Shown here in pieces: positions 62,478 to 64,000 of a stretch of DNA of 64,000 nt (positions within the stretch are counted from its first letter, which is position 1; every line of letters starts with the position of its first letter). Made by a program: the position numbers and the translations under genes. The DNA lies in NCBI GenBank assembly GCA_000827495.1, contig KN817653.1:32395-96394 (forward strand), read 5' to 3'. Source of the DNA: Hypholoma sublateritium FD-334 SS-4 (lineage: Eukaryota; Basidiomycota; Agaricomycetes; Agaricales; Strophariaceae). The notes under the pieces were generated by a model that saw only the letters and a list, made by a program, of their open reading frames with translations, was not told the origin of the DNA and did not search any database.

Positions 62478-64000
62478 TCATCCACCCAGCTGTTGTAGAC
62501 CCCCGAACCCNCCATTGCTGGAAGTCTGAAGCATTTCTTGAGCCCGTCGCCTATCCATGTAATCCATATAGACGCCACTTAGGTCGTACAACTTCTCTAA
62601 GTCAGAGATAAGTCGAACTGCCGCATCCCTGTGTTTGTGCGGAGGTACGCCGGCAGCCACAAATCTGGTCCAATATTTGTGGAAGACCTCGTAATTATTG
62701 CGCTCAGATTGCGCAATGGCGGTGTATGTATTGAGAAAAGCCACTCGTCTCCCGTTTGGTAAATGTCGCGATCGCTTTACCGTCAACAACTCTGACTCCA
62801 GCTAAAAAAAGGATGGATGTTATTACACGTGAATACAGGCTGCTGTTCTCAAAAACTCACAAACATCCCTGCTAGCGGGATGATCAGATGGGGCAACTTG
62901 ATGGGGCGTTCATGTTTTGAGCTCGCCCTTGATGCCAAAGCGACGTTAAGTCTGTCGAGGTGCCCAACAATGGAGTGAGCAATATGTTGAACGGATTCCA
63001 TGCCCAGGTAGCTGATAATGGCATCTTCGACAACGGGGTCTTTGGGCNCATTCGGGTCGCCAGCGCTGTAAGGGAGGGCGGGGTTGATTTTGCTGTGAAT
63101 CAGGCCCGCTAGAGAACCCCTAACAGAGGGAGGGTGTACATGACGGGAGCAGCCACTCAGCTCATTTGGCGGCAATATGATGCCGAAAGTCGGGTGCTGG
63201 GTAACGATCCACGCTACGTCGCGTCGAACGCCAGTAAGAAAACGAGTACCGTGCTCTCGCGCCTGGAATTAGGCAAATTAAGTCAACACCGATGGCTACT
63301 CCAAGCGTAGTGAAGCAGCTCACGAAAACCCGAACCCACCCGAAGTATACCCTAGCCAAAGGGTTGGCAGCGATTGCGCCGGCCTCAAAGGTCCAAGCAG
63401 TGTTCCTGTGAGCGCCGCCAGCCAAGTGCGCGGCCATAGGAGTCTGGCAGTAGGCATTGTAAAGATCCTTGAAATCTTTGTTGTCCCGTGCGTGCTCGAA
63501 AACCGCTCGCGTCAGGACGCCTGGCGCGATGACCAACGTGCCATGAAAGAGTTTTTGACAAAAAATAATTTGGCACTCGGCCAGGAGCCATTTTAGTACA
63601 TCCCAGATACCCTGCGCGCCGTGGGGAAGGCCCGCGCGCCAGACCGGTTTCGTGGTTTCTTCGGGGAACGGCGATAGTGGAATCCCTTCGACAATGGGGA
63701 CGCTGAGTTGATCGTCCTCGTAGAGGGACAGCAGCGACGACGTGGGTCGCTAAGATGGACTTACGTTAGCCAAGTAATGTTAGAGGATCGAGGCAATCAT
63801 ACCGGCTCGAACAGGTCCAAAGGCGACTGGATATTTAGCGCGGTGCGGCCGGCGTCAGATTCCCTGGCTACGGAGGCTGAGCGGACGGAGTAATAGTCCG
63901 GCTGCCGGAGTGACGGGATCGAGAGCAAAGACGGGGAGGGGCTAGGACTTCTGTACGCGGATGGCGGCGGTGGCGGCACATACCCAGCCAACATCGGTGG
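62478..64000 (-). CDS. Unknown multi-exon protein, 5' end outside the window or at its edge
   Basis: Minus-strand exons are visible from a proline- and serine-rich N-terminal piece (63994-63810, MLAGYVPPPPPSAYRSPSPS), through RPTSSLLSLYEDDQLSVPIV, LTRAVFEHARDNKDFKDLYN, NTAWTFEAGAIAANPLARVY, then (after a 66-base intron starting GTGAGC) AREHGTRFLTGVRRDVAWIV, PPNELSGCSRHVHPPS, DPVVEDAIISYLGMESVQHI, and LLTVKRSRHLPNGRRVAFLN to a stop at 62478. Frames stay open across these joins, so it is probably functional or recently so. Two ambiguous bases (62511 and about 63048) lie in coding sequence. I do not recognise the family. Its position next to the DUF6698-like gene, in the same orientation and with similar ambiguity, suggests a multi-copy or mobile context. 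Confidence 0.6.

Overview
This window looks like nuclear DNA of a filamentous basidiomycete, most likely an agaricomycete. Nearly every gene is cut by short (about 50-70 base) GT-AG introns, and the gene families are ones typical of that group: DUF6534-type seven-helix proteins, fungal kinase-like proteins, DUF6698-type proteins, F-box genes and an HDEL-tailed Hsp70. I could not assign a genus. All gene models are hand-spliced from the sequence. For most multi-exon genes the codon phase stays open through every junction, which is the main support for calling them intact.

Layout. 0-18.5 kb: an isoprenylcysteine methyltransferase-like gene, two paralogous F-box-like genes (4.5 kb intact, 14.1 kb frameshifted), an orphan membrane protein (8.2-10.4 kb) and an unknown protein on the minus strand (12.6-13.5 kb). 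These are separated by clusters of a GC-rich modular repeat. 18.6-26.8 kb: an FAD monooxygenase, a DUF6534 membrane protein and a carboxypeptidase Y-like protease. 27.1-33.1 kb: two copies of a roughly 1 kb repeat bracket a second DUF6534 gene and a broken kinase-gene tail. 34-43.7 kb: an unknown 188-residue protein, an intact kinase-like gene, the ER chaperone BiP/Kar2 and an amino acid permease. 45.4-55.6 kb: a secreted polyamine oxidase-like enzyme, two tail-to-tail paralogous membrane proteins and an ACOT9-like acyl-CoA thioesterase. 56.2-57.6 kb: an internally deleted DDE transposon with intact terminal inverted repeats. 58-64 kb: an intronless unknown gene, a diverged tandem duplication, a DUF6698-like gene and a partial unknown gene, the last part peppered with ambiguous bases.

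How it fits together. There is no biosynthetic cluster, defence island or CRISPR. The genes are mostly housekeeping (chaperone, protease, permease, thioesterase) mixed with fast-duplicating fungal families. The clearest theme is local duplication. The F-box gene, the tail of the carboxypeptidase gene, the kinase-gene tail, the DUF6534 gene and the 48-53 kb membrane protein each occur twice or more, often next to repeats. The strongest leads are the three-locus F-box/carboxypeptidase duplication, the modular repeat, the deleted transposon and the uncharacterised but cleanly spliced genes.
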